64,000 nucleotides of DNA from Sandaracinus amylolyticus (GTDB lineage Bacteria > Myxococcota_A > Polyangia > Polyangiales > Sandaracinaceae): positions 7,750,001 through 7,814,000 of the forward strand of contig NZ_CP070225.1 of NCBI RefSeq assembly GCF_021631985.1, given 5' to 3'. Below the pieces are notes generated by a model. The model was not told the DNA's origin, made no database searches, and worked only from the letters and a program-made list of their open reading frames with translations. Of this stretch, positions 17,435 to 26,273 are shown piece by piece. Position numbers and translations under genes: made by a program. Each line of letters starts with the position of its first letter. The first letter of the stretch is position 1.

Positions 17435-18598
17435 ATGAAGGCGCTGATCATCGGTGGTGGTATCGCTGGCCCCGTGCTCGCGACGTTCCTGCGTCGCATC
17501 GGCGTCGAGGTCTCGCTGCGCGAGGCGCGCCGCGGTGCCGCATCGTCCGAGGGGAGCTTCCTCGGCGTCGCGCCCAACGGCATGAACGTCCTGAAGGAGA
17601 TCGGCGTCGACCACGAGGTGCACGCGCGCGGCGCGGTGTGCGAGGGCTTCCAGTTCCTCGGCGCCGAGGGCGACCGGATCGCGACGATCGACGGTCGCGA
17701 CCACGAGGATCGGTACGGCGCGCGGCTCGTCATCGCGAAGCGCGGCGACCTCCACGAGGTGCTCCTCGACCGCGCGCTCCGCGCCGGCACCGACGTGCGC
17801 TTCGGCGCGCGCCTCGCCAACCTCGACCGCAGCGATGCGCGCTTCGTGGTCGCGCGCTTCGAGGACGGCACCGAGGAGACCGCGGACTTCGTGATCGGCT
17901 GCGACGGCCTGCGCTCGCGCGTGCGCTCGATCGCGCTGCCCGACTCGCCCGCGCCCGCCGCGCTCGGGCTGGTCGACTTCGGCGGCTACGCTCGCTGCGA
18001 TCACGCGCCGCTCGAGGTCGGCTGGAACGTGATGCTCTTCGGGCATCGCGCGTTCTTCGGCGCGTTCAAGCGTCCCGACGGCGAGATCTGGTGGTTCCAC
18101 AACGGCGCGAGCGACGCCGAGGGCCAGGGCACGACGCGCGAGCGCATCCTCGCGCTGCACGAAGAAGATCCGGAGTGGGTGCGCGACGTGATCCGCGCGA
18201 CGCCGCAGATCGCCGGGCCCTGGACGTTCCACGACATCGAGAGCCTGCCCTCGTGGCACCGCGGGCGGGTGTGCGTGATCGGCGATGCCGCGCACGCGAC
18301 CTCGCCCAGCGCGGGGCAAGGCGCCTCGCTCGCGCTGGAGGACGCGATGGAGCTCGCGCGCTGTCTGCGCGACGCGGGCGAGCCGACGAAGGCGTTCGCG
18401 ATGCTCGAGGCGCGACGACGTGCGCGGGTCGAGACGATCGTGAAGCAGGCGCGCCGCAACGGCTCGGGCAAGGCGGTGGCGAGCCCGATCGCGCGCTGGG
18501 CGCGCGACCGGATGCTCCCGTTCTTCCTGAAGCTGGGCGCGTCGGCGCAGCACGAGCAGTACGCGTATCGAGTCGCGTGGGACGCGCCGGCGGCGTGA
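17435..18598 (+). CDS. FAD-dependent aromatic-ring-type monooxygenase
   Basis: 387 residues from an ATG behind AAGGAG. Motifs of the class A flavoprotein monooxygenases are in order: ALIIGGGIAGPVLATFL for the FAD ADP moiety, the DG motif in VIGCDGLRSRVRS, and the GD motif in VCVIGDAAHATSPSAGQG. These enzymes hydroxylate aromatic or polyketide compounds with NAD(P)H and oxygen. The gene is divergent from its likely LysR regulator. It stands alone, so the substrate cannot be deduced. Confidence 0.9.
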   Translation: MKALIIGGGIAGPVLATFLRRIGVEVSLREARRGAASSEGSFLGVAPNGMNVLKEIGVDHEVHARGAVCEGFQFLGAEGDRIATIDGRDHEDRYGARLVIAKRGDLHEVLLDRALRAGTDVRFGARLANLDRSDARFVVARFEDGTEETADFVIGCDGLRSRVRSIALPDSPAPAALGLVDFGGYARCDHAPLEVGWNVMLFGHRAFFGAFKRPDGEIWWFHNGASDAEGQGTTRERILALHEEDPEWVRDVIRATPQIAGPWTFHDIESLPSWHRGRVCVIGDAAHATSPSAGQGASLALEDAMELARCLRDAGEPTKAFAMLEARRRARVETIVKQARRNGSGKAVASPIARWARDRMLPFFLKLGASAQHEQYAYRVAWDAPAA

Positions 18599-18604
18599 CG
18601 TCGC

Positions 18605-19075
18605 TCAGGGCGCGGGACGCTCGACGCGCGGCTGCGAGATCGCGGCGAGCGTGCGCGCCACGTCTGCGAAGAGGTGCTCGAGGGTGCGGCGGACCGGGTT
18701 CTTGCCGCGGCCACGCGCGAGGTCGCCGAGCGAGACGACGCCGATGACGCGCCCACGATCGTCGACCACCGCGAGGCGTCGCACCTGAGCGCTCGACATC
18801 GTGCGCTCCGCGGTCGCGATCGAGTCGCTCGCGCGGCACGTCCGCACGTCGCGCGACATCACCGACTCGATCGACATGTCGCTCAGCTTCGCGCCGCGGG
18901 TGTACGCCGCCATGCAGATGTCGCGATCGGTGACCATCCCGACCGGCGCGCCCGCGTCGTCGACCACGGGCACGACGCCGCAGTCCTGCTCCCACATGAT
19001 CCGTGCCGCGGTGGAGACGTCGTCCTGGGGCGCGCAGCAGCGCGGCTCGCGCGTCATGATCTCTTCGACTCGCAT
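18605..19075 (-). CDS. Tandem CBS-domain protein
   Basis: 156 residues with two CBS domains: MRVEEIMTREPRCCAPQDDV to about residue 62, then IESVMSRDVRTCRASDSI to about 125, each with the GxVTDRD or GVVSLGDLA edge. Such Bateman modules bind adenosine nucleotides. There is no fused effector domain, so it probably acts by protein contact. GGCGGAGG before the ATG at 19075 fixes the start against a longer open frame. The C-terminal tail (RRTLEHLFADVARTLA) is helical. It converges on the flavin monooxygenase gene with six bases between the stops. Confidence 0.88.
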   Translation of the reverse strand: MRVEEIMTREPRCCAPQDDVSTAARIMWEQDCGVVPVVDDAGAPVGMVTDRDICMAAYTRGAKLSDMSIESVMSRDVRTCRASDSIATAERTMSSAQVRRLAVVDDRGRVIGVVSLGDLARGRGKNPVRRTLEHLFADVARTLAAISQPRVERPAP

Positions 19076-19252
19076 GCTCTCGAACCTCCGCCTCGGCCGG
19101 GCACGTAGCTCCCCGTCGATGCACGACGAGCACCGGGTCGGATGAGAGTCCGTCGCGAGTCGACGCCGCCCTCGTGAGCACGAGCAAGCGGGGCTGGGCC
19201 CCGCGCGCAGCGTTCGGGGTGGGGGGACCCGATCCGGCTTTGCCGGTCGGGG

Positions 19253-19276
19253 GGAGGGGTCTTCCAAGACCCCTCC
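19253..19276 (-). terminator. Strong hairpin after the orphan sensor gene
   Basis: Perfect 11-bp arms GGAGGGGTCTT / AAGACCCCTCC with a 2-base centre, seven bases after the stop at 19283 on the minus strand. A second small hairpin (CCGGCTTTGCCGG) lies just beyond. No T-tract, as is common in GC-rich genomes. The rest of the 19076-19282 gap shows only G-rich sequence. Confidence 0.6.
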
Positions 19277-19282
19277 GAAAGC

Positions 19283-20188
19283 TCAGCGACGCGGAGGCTC
19301 GTCGTCGCGCGGCTTCTCGGGCTTGGGCGTGAGCGCGCCCTCGAGCAGCGCGATCGCGTCGATCGACGCATCGTCGGAGTGCCACTCGAGCTCGCGGTCG
19401 TAGCGCACCAGCAGCTCGTCGATGCGGCGCAGCTTCTCCACCGCGCGCTCCTGACGCGCGATCAGCGAGCGCTCCCCGGGATGACGCTGGGAGAGCAGCG
19501 CGGAGGTGAGCGCGATCGTCTGCACCGGTGTGTTCGCGAGGTGACGGATCGCGAGCACGGTGCGCGCGAGGTGCTGCGCCGCGGCCGCCTCCGTCTGCGC
19601 GCGCAGGAGCTCCCGCTCGAGCGACTCGCGCCGCAGCCGGTGCGCGAGCACGGCCGCGGTGAGCACGCCGACGCCGATCGTGACCGAGGGCTCACCGAAC
19701 GCGATCTGCTCGCGGACGTCGGGCGGGAGCAGCGCGAACGCGAGCACCGAGCTGCCCGCGTGGAGGATCGTCGCGAGCACGCCCGCCCAGAGCCGCGGCG
19801 CGAGCACCGCGACGATCACGCAGCACAGCTTGCTCCCCTGGAACGGGATCCAGTGCTCGGCGAACGCGGCGTAGTAGGGATCGCGTACGAAGAGCGCGAG
19901 CGCGATCGCGGCGCTGTTCACCACGAAGAGCCACGACGCGAGCCGTCCGCTCCAGTGCGGCGGGCGCAGCATCGCGAGCGCGAAGAGCACCAGGCCGACC
20001 GCGCCCGAGACGAGCGCCGGCCACGCGGGGATCCCGGGCAGCTCGCGACCGGTCATCAGCTCGAGCGCGATGCCGACGACGTTGAGCGCGGACGCGGTGC
20101 GCAGCGCCGCCCAGGCGCGCCGGCGTCGCAGCTCGTCACCGAGCACGCCGAGCGCTCCTGAGGCGCGGCGTCGCACACGCGCGATCAC
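19283..20188 (-). CDS. Membrane protein with orphan HisKA-like dimerisation helix, no ATPase domain
   Basis: 301 residues. Residues about 25-175 hold five to six hydrophobic helices in a 7TM-sensor-like arrangement. A coiled region (LRRESLERELLRAQTEAAAA) follows, then LAIRHLANTPVQTIALTSALL, which resembles a histidine kinase H box (HxLxTPLxxI), then a second long helix with RQERAVEKLRRIDELL. The protein then ends in a charged tail with no HATPase_c domain. It looks like the sensor and dimerisation part of a histidine kinase, natural or truncated. Without an ATP domain it could be phosphorylated in trans or act as a scaffold. Confidence 0.7.
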   Translation of the reverse strand: MIARVRRRASGALGVLGDELRRRRAWAALRTASALNVVGIALELMTGRELPGIPAWPALVSGAVGLVLFALAMLRPPHWSGRLASWLFVVNSAAIALALFVRDPYYAAFAEHWIPFQGSKLCCVIVAVLAPRLWAGVLATILHAGSSVLAFALLPPDVREQIAFGEPSVTIGVGVLTAAVLAHRLRRESLERELLRAQTEAAAAQHLARTVLAIRHLANTPVQTIALTSALLSQRHPGERSLIARQERAVEKLRRIDELLVRYDRELEWHSDDASIDAIALLEGALTPKPEKPRDDEPPRR

Positions 20189-20303
20189 CGTCCAGCTCGA
20201 TGCTCACCGCCACGGGCACGGAGACCTCGTCGTGGATGTCGGTCCGCAGCGCCGCCGGGCAAGCGATCGCGGCCCGGCGAGCAGGTGGTGCTACACCGCG
20301 CGC

Positions 20304-20708
20304 ATGCTCACGGGAAGCTGCGCGTGTCGTGCGGTCCGCTACGAGATCGCGGGAGAGCTCGGTCCGATCGTCTTCTGTCACTGCGGCGACTGCCGCAAGG
20401 CGCAGGGCGGCGCGTTCGCGGTCACGGCGCCGGTGCGCACGTCGGAGCTGCGCTTCGTCTCGGGCGAGGACGCGCTCGAGGCGTATCCCTCGTCGCCCGG
20501 CAAGGAGCGCGTGTTCTGCAGGCGCTGCGGCTCGCCGATCATCAGCCGTCGCGCCGCACGGCCCGACGTGGCGCGACTTCGCCTCGGCACGCTCGACACC
20601 GCGATCGACGCGAGGCCCGTCGCGCACATCTTCGTCGCATCGAAGGCCCCGTGGTTCGAGATCACCGACGGGCTCCCGCAGTACGCGGAGTACGAGCCCA
20701 CCCGCTGA
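20304..20708 (+). CDS. GFA (CENP-V/formaldehyde-activating-type) zinc enzyme
   Basis: 134 residues. The Cys pattern of the GFA fold is complete: GSCACRAVRYEI, FCHCGDCRKAQGG and FCRRCGSPI, binding two zinc ions. The LRLGTLD segment and C-terminal HIFVASKAPWFEI match the family. Members are linked to glutathione adducts, but most, like this one, have no proven substrate. The ATG at 20304 is placed so that the first Cys is six residues in. It converges on the cyclotransferase gene with one base between. Confidence 0.9.
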   Translation: MLTGSCACRAVRYEIAGELGPIVFCHCGDCRKAQGGAFAVTAPVRTSELRFVSGEDALEAYPSSPGKERVFCRRCGSPIISRRAARPDVARLRLGTLDTAIDARPVAHIFVASKAPWFEITDGLPQYAEYEPTR

Positions 20709-20709
20709 C

Positions 20710-21696
20710 TCAGCGCGGGACCATCTCCACCTCGAACATGCGGGGCCAGTACTTCCCGGTGATCACGAAGTGGCCGCGCTCCGGGATCCACGCGATCCCG
20801 TTCAGCACGTCGGCGTCCTCGCGCTCCTCGTCATCGAGCAGCCCGCGCGCGTCGACGATCGCGGTCACGTTCCCGGTGCGCGGATCGATCCGCACGATGC
20901 GATCGGTCTGCCAGACGTTCGCCCACACCACGCCGTCGACGCACTCGAGCTCGTTGAGCTGATCGAGCGGGCGACCGCGCTCGCGCACCCGCACGCGCCG
21001 CTCGATCTCGAACGTCTCGGGGTCGCGGAAGAAGAGCTCGTCGCTGCCGTCGCTCATCACGAGGTGCGTGCCGTCGTGGCAGAGGCCCCAGCCCTCGCCT
21101 TCGTACTCGAACGTGCGCACCGGCTCGAACGCGGGCAGCGACCACACGAACGCCTGGCCCTCCTGCCAGCTCAGCTGGTAGAGGCGATCGCCCACGCGCG
21201 CGAGGCCCTCGGCGAAGATGCGCGGCTCGAGGTCGCGCCGCTCGAGCACCTCGCCGCTCTCCAACGCGACGCGTCGCAGCGACGAGCGACGATATTGCCC
21301 GGTGCTCTCGTAGAGGTGCCCCTCGTGCCACAAGAGGCCCTGGGTGAACGCGTCCGACGCGTGCGGGAACGAGCGGATCACGTTCACGCGCAGGCGCTCG
21401 GGCTCCGGCGGCTCGGCGCTGCGATCGTCGTCGCGCCCGGTGATCACGAGCTCTTCGCCCGGCGCCTCGTGCTGCCGTCGCGCGCGCGCCACCAGCACGA
21501 TCGCGACGACCGCCGCGATCGCCCCCAGCAGCCACACCAGGCTCGGCGCCTGACGCGCCGGTGCCGCGGGCTTGGTCTCGGTCGGCTGGCTCGTCCCGGC
21601 CTCGGCGCGCTCGCTCGTCTCGCTCGCCGGCGCGGGCGTGCGATCTCGCTTCGAGGGCTTCTTCGTCGCGGCGGGGCGGCGGGGCTCGTCGGCCAT
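20710..21696 (-). CDS. Membrane-anchored glutaminyl-peptide cyclotransferase (plant/bacterial type)
   Basis: 328 residues. The first 50 are basic and Pro/Lys-rich, then one membrane helix (SLVWLLGAIAAVVAIVLVA), leaving the catalytic part in the periplasm. The five-bladed propeller signatures are clear: DAFTQGLLWHEGHLYESTG, GEGWGLCHDGTHLVMSDGS, NELECVDGVVWANVW and VLNGIAWIPERGHFVITGKYWP. The enzyme converts N-terminal Gln of exported peptides to pyroglutamate. The ATG at 21696 starts the basic leader. It diverges from the cyclic-nucleotide-binding kinase gene with 69 bases between. Confidence 0.88.
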   Translation of the reverse strand: MADEPRRPAATKKPSKRDRTPAPASETSERAEAGTSQPTETKPAAPARQAPSLVWLLGAIAAVVAIVLVARARRQHEAPGEELVITGRDDDRSAEPPEPERLRVNVIRSFPHASDAFTQGLLWHEGHLYESTGQYRRSSLRRVALESGEVLERRDLEPRIFAEGLARVGDRLYQLSWQEGQAFVWSLPAFEPVRTFEYEGEGWGLCHDGTHLVMSDGSDELFFRDPETFEIERRVRVRERGRPLDQLNELECVDGVVWANVWQTDRIVRIDPRTGNVTAIVDARGLLDDEEREDADVLNGIAWIPERGHFVITGKYWPRMFEVEMVPR

Positions 21697-21765
21697 GCGG
21701 CGCGTACTACCACGGGACCCCGCCGAACGTGGCGCGCTCCGGCGCGACCGGCGTACGATGCACGC

Positions 21766-23088
21766 GTGGAGACGCGGAACGGCAGGCCTCGCACGCCGCG
21801 CGGGCACGACGTGCCGGCGACGCGCGCGAGCATGGAGACGCTCGAGGGCGACGTGCCGTCGATCGTCGCGGCGCTGCGCGATGCGCTCGACTCGCGCCTC
21901 GTGCCCGCGGGCGACATCGGCGCGGGCGGCATGGCGAGCGTCGAGGTCGTGCTCGACAAGGCGCTCGAGCGCCGCACCGTGCTCAAGCGCATCCACGATC
22001 ACCTCGCGAGAGATCCCGCGACGCTGCGGATGTTCGTGCGCGAGGCGCAGATCACCGGGCAGCTCGAGCACCCCAACATCGTCCCGGTGCACGAGCTCGG
22101 CGTGGAGGGCGAGCGCTCGCTGTTCTTCACGATGAAGCTCGTCGAGGGCCGCACGCTCGCGGAGATCGTGCGCGCGCTGCCAGAGGGACCGATCGCGCAC
22201 GACACGCTGCTCGATCTGCTCGACGTGGTGATCAAGTGCTGCGACGCGCTCGCGTTCGCGCACAGCCGCGGGGTCATCCACTGCGACGTGAAGCCGGCGA
22301 ACGTGATGGTCGGCGACTTCGGCCAGGTCTACCTGATGGACTGGGGCATCGCGCGGCGGCTCGGCCCGATCGCGACCCCGGTCGTGCCGGGCGAGGGCGA
22401 CGAGCGCAGCTCGAGCGCGCGTCTGATCGGCACCGCGACGCACATGGCGCCCGAGCAGGCGCGCGGGATGAACGACGCGCTCGACGAGCGCACCGACGTG
22501 TTCGCGGTGGGCGCGCTGCTCTATCACGTGCTCGCGCGTCGCGCGCCGTACGCGGCCGAGACGTTCTGGGCGATCGTCGTGCGCGCGCAGACCGGGCAGT
22601 GCGATCCCCTCGAGCAGATCGCGCCGCACACCCCGCGCGTGCTCGCGCGCATCGTGACCCGAGCGATGTCGGTCGAGCCCGGTGATCGCTATCCGTCGGT
22701 CGCCGCGCTGCGACACGACCTCGTGCAGTTCGTGCGCGGCGGCGGGCTCTTCCCGGTGATCACCGTCGCACCGGGCGAGCACGTGGTGCGCGAGGGCGAG
22801 GCGGGCGAGACCGCGTACATCATCGAGAGCGGCCGGCTCGAGGTGTTCCAGGGCGGCTCCGCGCACCGCCGCGTGCTGCGCGTGATGGGCCCCGGCGAGG
22901 TGTTCGGCGAGATGGCGATCCTCGCGCCGGGCCCGCGCACTGCGAGCGTGGTCGCGCTCGAGTCGAGCACGCTGCGGGTGGTGACGGCGGAGACGCTGGA
23001 GCGAGAGGTCGAGTCGCTCAAGCCGTGGATGGGCGCGTTCGTCCGCACCCTGGCCGCGCGGTTCCGAGAGCGCGAATCGAAGCGCTGA
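21766..23088 (+). CDS. Ser/Thr protein kinase with C-terminal cyclic-nucleotide-binding domain
   Basis: About 440 residues from a GTG at 21766 (ATG 21832 is an alternative). Kinase domain about 45-320: glycine loop GAGGMASV, VAIK-type Lys in TVLKRIHDHL, catalytic HCDVKPANVMV (non-RD, because Arg is Cys), DWG in place of DFG, and MAPEQARG. Residues about 325-430 form a cNMP-binding domain, with phosphate-binding cassette FGEMAILAPGPRTASV keeping the Glu and Arg that contact ribose and phosphate. There is no membrane helix. The order kinase then cNMP domain is the reverse of animal PKG. A class III cyclase gene lies two genes downstream on the same strand, so I infer regulation by a locally made cyclic nucleotide. 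Confidence 0.88.
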   Translation: METRNGRPRTPRGHDVPATRASMETLEGDVPSIVAALRDALDSRLVPAGDIGAGGMASVEVVLDKALERRTVLKRIHDHLARDPATLRMFVREAQITGQLEHPNIVPVHELGVEGERSLFFTMKLVEGRTLAEIVRALPEGPIAHDTLLDLLDVVIKCCDALAFAHSRGVIHCDVKPANVMVGDFGQVYLMDWGIARRLGPIATPVVPGEGDERSSSARLIGTATHMAPEQARGMNDALDERTDVFAVGALLYHVLARRAPYAAETFWAIVVRAQTGQCDPLEQIAPHTPRVLARIVTRAMSVEPGDRYPSVAALRHDLVQFVRGGGLFPVITVAPGEHVVREGEAGETAYIIESGRLEVFQGGSAHRRVLRVMGPGEVFGEMAILAPGPRTASVVALESSTLRVVTAETLEREVESLKPWMGAFVRTLAARFRERESKR

Positions 23089-23180
23089 CACGATCCGGAG
23101 ATCTCGTCGCGCTGTAACTGCGGACCGACACCGCATCGTCGTTGAGAACGGCGCGTCACCCTGAGTACGCTGCCCAGACG

Positions 23181-26100
23181 ATGCCGGGGCAGATCACCTA
23201 CGACGAGCTCTGCAAGCGTGCTCGCGCGACCGTCGACTCCGTGGCCGACGATCCGCAGGCGCGTCTCGCACTGCGACAGCGCTACTACGAGCGATGGGGC
23301 GGCGAGCCGTCGCCGTACGGCCTCGGTCGCTCCGAGCTCGACTTCATGGGCTGGGAGATCGAGCGCGGTGTCCTCGATCCGATCGCGAAGGGCGGCTCTC
23401 CGTGGTGGCGCGCGGTCAATGCCGCGCTCCTCTATCACGCCGAGCTCGCGTCGCTGATCGCCGAGAATCTGCCCGAGCTCGAGCCGGGATCGGCGCCAGT
23501 TCGATTCTGGCTCGCGTTCCAGCGCGACAAGACTCCTCAGAGCTGGTACCGCGCGCACAACAGCAGCATCGTCGCCGGATATCTCGAGTCGACCGCGCTC
23601 GCGCACGCCGAGCCGTGGTCCGAGCGCGTGTTCATGAACATCGTGCTCTATCGATTGCTCTACGCGCAGAGCATGGTCGAAGGCGCGGTGTTCGGAGATC
23701 TCGGGAAGATCCTCGCCAATCCCGCGCTCCCGAGCGTCGAGATCATGGTCGAGATCCCGGCGTTCTATCCGCGTCATTACCCGCTCACGCGGCGCGACGT
23801 CCGCAACATCCTGCAGAAGGGCCACTCGCTCGGCGACGATCTCGAGAAGACGTTCGACGATCTCTTCGTCATCCCCGAGCTGACTGCGCTCTACGAGCAC
23901 GCATCGGGCTGGATCGGACAGCCCGGGCTCAAGCGCCTGATCAACATGGGACTGCCGGACTATCCCGGCGGCGCGCCCGCCGACGAGCAGCCGGTGCCGC
24001 TGCCCCCGCCGCGCCCCGGCGCCAAGCGGAAGGTGGCCATTCTCGGCGGCGGTCTCGCGTCGCTCTCGGCGGCGTACGAGCTCACGAGCTATCCGAATTG
24101 GCGCGATCACTACGAGGTCACGCTCTATCAGATCGGTTGGCGCGTCGGCGGCAAGACGGCCAATGGATTCGGCCCCGCCGATCGCATCGAAGAGCGCGGA
24201 ATCCACATCTTCCAGGGCTGGTACAACAACGCATTCCGCATGGTGCGAGACGCCTACGACGAGATGGCGAAATACCATCTCGCGCCGGGCTCTCCGCTGC
24301 CGAAGTGGACCGATGCGTTCGTGCCCGACGACGCGACGCTGTTCACCCAGCAGGATCCGAAGACGGGCGAGTGGACCAACTGGCCCATCCTCTTCCCGTA
24401 CAACGACGAGCTCCCCGGCGAAGGCGGACCTCCGCCGATCTACGAAGTGATCGGCGAGGCGCTCGGACTGCTCGCCGAGCTCGTGCTCGGCTCGCCGTAC
24501 GCCGAGAACCAGTCGTGGATCCAGAAGCTGCTCTCTCCGATCGTGATCCACACGTGGTTCACGCCGCCGTGGGAGAAGAGCGAGCCGCACTGGTGGAAGG
24601 ACGTCGCGAAGTCCGCGCTCGGGATCTCGAGCCACGAGAAGCCGGAGCTGCAGTGGGTCGCGTACGCGCGTGATCTCGCCGAGGGCTTCGCGAAGAAGCC
24701 CACCGTGGAGATCAACGGGCTCGAGGTGTCGGTGCTGCGGGTGATCGCCGCGCTGCTCGGCGGGTTCGTCACGCTGCTGCGCCACCTCGCGCCTTCCGAT
24801 CGCACGACCGACGATCGACTCGAGCACATCTACGTGCTCGCCGAGTACGGGCTCGCGAACCTCCGGGGGTTCATCGAGGACGTCTACGACGAGCGGACTC
24901 ACCAGCTCGACTTCGGGCGCATCAACGATCGCGACTATCGCGAGTGGCTGCTCTCGCACGGGCTGCCCACGGATCTGCGCGACTGCGCGCCGGTGCGCTT
25001 CATCTACTGCGGCTGTTTCCACAACATGTACCAGGGCGAGCCGGGACGGCTCGCAGCGGACCTCGGCCTGCGCAGCCTGCTCGCGTCGGTGACCTATCGC
25101 GGCTCGCTGGTGTGGAAGCTCGTCGCGGGCACCGGCGGCTCGCTCACCGCGCCGCTCTACAAGATGCTCGCGCATCGCGGCGTCGAGTTCGCGTTCTTCC
25201 GCGACGTCGAGGAAGTGCACTGGTCGCCGACCGACGAGATCGAGTCGATCACCGTCGGAGTCCAGGTCGATCTCGCGCCCGGCGTGCAGCGTTATTCACC
25301 GCTCAAGAAGGTGAAGGACGTCGACGGCTGGCCCTCGCACCCGCACTACGACCAGCTCGATCCCGAGCAGGTCCGGCGGATGCGCGAGAAGAACGTCGAT
25401 CTCGAGTCGCCCTGGGCCGACTGGACCCCGGTGCGCACCGAGGTGCTGCGCCGCGGCGTCGACTTCGACGACGTGATCCACGGCATCCCGGTGCGCGCGA
25501 CCGAGTCGATCTGTGCGGAGATCGTGAAGCACTCCGACGCGTGGAAGAAGATGGTCCGCCACGTGCGCACGACTCCGACGCTCGGAGTCCAGCTCTGGCT
25601 CCGTCCGACGCTCGCCGAGCTCGGCATGAAGATGAGCGAGTGGGGCATGGACGAGGGCGACGAGCCCAATTCGGTCATCTACGCCGATCTGCTCTATTCG
25701 TGGACCGACATGGGCAGTGTGCTGACGTTCGAGGGCTGGCGTCCCGACGAGATGCCCGGTGAGCTCAGCTATTACTGCGGCACCTGGGACACCGGTCCTC
25801 TCCCCCCGCGGAGCGATCACGGGTTCCCCGAGCGCGAGCGCGCGCGCCTCGTCGAGTACACGCGCGGCTGGCTCGATCAGAACATGGGCTGGTTCTTCCC
25901 GAACGCGGTGAAGAACGGGAGATTCGATCTCTCGCTGATCGTCGATCCCAGCGATCCGAGCTGCACCGAGAAGCTCGCCGGCGAGACGCGGCTCGCGCGA
26001 CAGTGGTTCACCGTCAATGCCGCGCCGAGCGAGCAGTACACGCTCGCGTGGCCGGGCAGCGACAAATATCGCCTCGCCGCCGATCAGTCGGGGTTCCGCA

Positions 26101-26267
26101 ATCTCTTCCTCTGCGGCGACTGGACGAATTTCGGGCTCAACATCGGCCACGTCGAAGGCGCGGTCACGTCGGGGCTCGTCGCCGCACAGGCGTTCCTGCG
26201 CCTGCGGATGAACCAGAACGATCTGCGCGAGATCTATCCCGACGTCGGGATTCCCGGAGCTTCGTAG
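23181..26267 (+). CDS. Large FAD/NAD(P)-binding oxidoreductase with novel N-terminal domain
   Basis: 1028 residues. Residues 283-1028 resemble amine oxidase/phytoene desaturase-type flavoproteins: dinucleotide motif VAILGGGLASLSAAYEL near 285, then IGWRVGGKTANG, ERGIHIFQGWYNNAF, and the C-terminal FAD site LFLCGDWTNFGLNIGHVEGA near 979. Residues 1-280 are Trp- and Tyr-rich, mostly helical, and match nothing I recognise. No signal peptide or membrane helix. A TTGAGA-N18-TACGCT promoter-like pair lies directly before the ATG. It ends six bases before the pseudokinase-cyclase ATG, so the two are certainly co-transcribed. Reaction unknown. Confidence 0.85.
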   Translation: MPGQITYDELCKRARATVDSVADDPQARLALRQRYYERWGGEPSPYGLGRSELDFMGWEIERGVLDPIAKGGSPWWRAVNAALLYHAELASLIAENLPELEPGSAPVRFWLAFQRDKTPQSWYRAHNSSIVAGYLESTALAHAEPWSERVFMNIVLYRLLYAQSMVEGAVFGDLGKILANPALPSVEIMVEIPAFYPRHYPLTRRDVRNILQKGHSLGDDLEKTFDDLFVIPELTALYEHASGWIGQPGLKRLINMGLPDYPGGAPADEQPVPLPPPRPGAKRKVAILGGGLASLSAAYELTSYPNWRDHYEVTLYQIGWRVGGKTANGFGPADRIEERGIHIFQGWYNNAFRMVRDAYDEMAKYHLAPGSPLPKWTDAFVPDDATLFTQQDPKTGEWTNWPILFPYNDELPGEGGPPPIYEVIGEALGLLAELVLGSPYAENQSWIQKLLSPIVIHTWFTPPWEKSEPHWWKDVAKSALGISSHEKPELQWVAYARDLAEGFAKKPTVEINGLEVSVLRVIAALLGGFVTLLRHLAPSDRTTDDRLEHIYVLAEYGLANLRGFIEDVYDERTHQLDFGRINDRDYREWLLSHGLPTDLRDCAPVRFIYCGCFHNMYQGEPGRLAADLGLRSLLASVTYRGSLVWKLVAGTGGSLTAPLYKMLAHRGVEFAFFRDVEEVHWSPTDEIESITVGVQVDLAPGVQRYSPLKKVKDVDGWPSHPHYDQLDPEQVRRMREKNVDLESPWADWTPVRTEVLRRGVDFDDVIHGIPVRATESICAEIVKHSDAWKKMVRHVRTTPTLGVQLWLRPTLAELGMKMSEWGMDEGDEPNSVIYADLLYSWTDMGSVLTFEGWRPDEMPGELSYYCGTWDTGPLPPRSDHGFPERERARLVEYTRGWLDQNMGWFFPNAVKNGRFDLSLIVDPSDPSCTEKLAGETRLARQWFTVNAAPSEQYTLAWPGSDKYRLAADQSGFRNLFLCGDWTNFGLNIGHVEGAVTSGLVAAQAFLRLRMNQNDLREIYPDVGIPGAS

Positions 26268-26273
26268 TCCACC

